The notes under the pieces were generated by a model that was given only the letters and a program-made list of their open reading frames with translations, was not told the DNA's origin and did no database searches. DNA of 5,914 nt from Bifidobacteriaceae bacterium (GTDB taxonomy: Bacteria > Actinomycetota > Actinomycetes > Actinomycetales > WQXJ01): NCBI GenBank assembly GCA_031256885.1, contig JAIRPS010000146.1, positions 1-5,914 of the forward strand, given 5' to 3'. Position numbers and translations under genes: made by a program. Every line of letters starts with the position of its first letter. The stretch's first letter is position 1. This document shows positions 5,701 through 5,914 of the stretch, in pieces.

Positions 5701-5914
5701 ATTGGGTCAGTCATGAGCGAGATTCGCAAATTGTCCCACTGGGCGGTGCCGTAGTTGGTTTGGATACCAACATTGCCAGTCGCGTGTTCAGTGACCATGT
5801 CGGAGTAGATCATTAGCTGGCCGTCAAAATATTCACGCACCCGGTTGGCGTTGACTTCAACCTTGTAATGATGTTGCGTGTTCAGCGCCTGGGTGGTGGG
5901 GGCAGCTTGGGTGG
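2778..5914 (-). CDS. Large secreted glycerophosphodiester phosphodiesterase with LamG, FIVAR and Ig modules (5' end beyond window)
   Basis: The frame is open from the right edge to a TAG at 2780-2778; about 1,044 residues are visible. Residues are counted from the GTG at 5840, which is internal and not the start. Before it and up to residue 42 is the end of a concanavalin A/LamG-like sandwich (GNVGIQTNYGTAQWDNLRI). After a Pro/Thr linker, 80-265 resembles a degenerate TIM-barrel half. The catalytic GDPD domain spans about 273-535: HRG (279-281), ENT (294-296), E313 and D315, HDD (328-330), FLESK (398-402), WPW (502-504) and a closing GGITTD. These metal and acid-base residues are all present, so hydrolysis of glycerophosphodiesters to glycerol 3-phosphate and an alcohol is expected, outside the cell. 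An Ig-like stretch (535-628), four FIVAR-like modules (635-900) and a C-terminal Ig-like domain (937-1020) follow. No LPXTG or terminal TM is present. Teichoic acid or phospholipid headgroups are possible substrates (inference). Confidence 0.88.
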   Translation of the reverse strand, partial: TQAAPTTQALNTQHHYKVEVNANRVREYFDGQLMIYSDMVTEHATGNVGIQTNYGTAQWDNLRISLMTDPIPAPQTSTAEPKTLSPNLVNPPTVVANQAADLAQVTALSDDDVTTSLLADLSLAEGKLVVSSQGNHLGELLEVLAAAPQLVQVVLRIEDQPTAQAFIATVNDGLEDQHVTSSDPNITKLIRQATTAHPVRASLLTNQTPTTVAEGLDLVKQANIGWTKNIILTGSIPSKTVIEQMQRRLASVWVTATDSLLSATQAITSGANGIVTSTPATVQSAAAVFTTPTLTRRPFVIAHRGTPGAAPYGGAAPENTMLSYRKSVEDFGADMIETDIYVTKDDAVILLHDDTFARTTDIQTTTALTDAEVAATGRTRAQLRPIDLTLEQIKRLNAGQGEPIPTLDELLDYMVGKDVVLFLESKDLISDDIERRCVEVLNAHPAVKDQVTIISFNERSLSRYTELAPEMSLGFLIGESLSTNPQAAMATILGHTQKFNATYNPSSGPINNTIVKHLSARGITIWPWTINSASGWANFINMGVGGITTDLSGYAKDSAFVIQPNLAANHLEIGQSTDLAVTATTHIGGQLDLASEALVIDGGEHIAIANNQITGVSRGVAHLLLRAQHPAGSGGAYTSYALYTEPITVTVGDNSNSVLGLAVETYGKVIQRRADYTPSSFAAFQLAYDRAVALLERGDFSTAEQSAAIAELQQAFAGLELAPALGPLQALIAHAEAILEHPEGFMQSSLADLRTALTAAQTALANPALTNLEALSTALALQQAIAAVTAKGDTSALLALVDLVDRLVASAFTPATWNPVQTARQAAQPVIDLAEASELAVQLAYDRLYQAVSDLALRANHSGLTSAITIAQLILADQTAYLPSSIVGLAEALTHAETVNADGNATQAEVDAAQQALLELVVKARLRPTGTSPIVANGQGLTQTVSKVSAVIKTNLSAKAKPQIVGQAKVGTRLRAKTTWSAGQTVKTSYRWYRNGKAIRGAVAQSYRLGQADKGKRITVRVTGRAPNGAKVTVASRASSKVRG
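3141..3938 (-). repeat. Four tandem FIVAR-like helical modules
   Basis: Within the phosphodiesterase protein, residues 635-697, 701-764, 773-831 and 840-900 (counted from 5840) each show the FIVAR pattern. It consists of a hydrophobic helix, then a (Y/F)TPxS/W-type turn, an xLxxAxxxA helix and a final AAxxLxxA helix. DYTPSSF, AFTPATW and AYLPSSI mark modules 1, 3 and 4; module 2 is the most diverged. Copies are clearly unequal in sequence, so the duplications are old. FIVAR modules occur in surface and secreted proteins of Gram-positive bacteria and are thought to mediate binding to wall or host glycans. Confidence 0.7.

Overview
The window looks like chromosomal DNA from a moderate-GC Gram-positive actinobacterium (Actinomycetota). 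I infer this from the secreted multi-module protein with FIVAR repeats and an actinobacterial-type C-terminal Ig-like module, from the TTG start in a TTGA stop/start overlap, and from a promoter that fits leaderless transcription. The genus cannot be fixed from the sequence. All four genes lie on the minus strand and are read from right to left; the plus-strand open frames are shadows.

Right part (5914 to 2778): the 3' portion of a very large secreted protein gene. The visible part encodes the end of a concanavalin A/LamG-like beta-sandwich, a probable degenerate TIM-barrel half, a complete and apparently active glycerophosphodiester phosphodiesterase (GDPD) domain, an Ig-like region, four FIVAR-like helical modules and a C-terminal Ig-like domain. 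There is no sortase signal at the C-terminus. The N-terminus and signal peptide lie beyond the window. The gene ends in a GC-rich hairpin terminator, followed by a second hairpin built from the same arm sequence.

Middle (2660 to 604): a two-gene operon of an NfsB-like FMN nitroreductase and a 12-TM MFS transporter. The genes overlap by four bases (TTGA), so they are probably translationally coupled. The nitroreductase lacks its own Shine-Dalgarno. It has a TAGATT box exactly where a leaderless promoter would place it, overlapped by a 19-bp dyad that could be an operator. A perfect but orphan Shine-Dalgarno lies further upstream. A plausible joint role is reduction of a nitro- or quinone-type compound and efflux of it or its product.

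Left part (504 to 1): the 5' part of a gene for a secreted protein of unknown family, with a strong ribosome binding site, a signal peptide, an Asp/Pro-rich linker and a Trp-rich helical region. It runs off the left edge. No convincing terminator separates it from the MFS gene, so readthrough from the operon is possible.

No RNA genes, insertion sequences, CRISPR arrays or replication origins were seen. The only non-coding stretches are 505-603 and 2616-2777.
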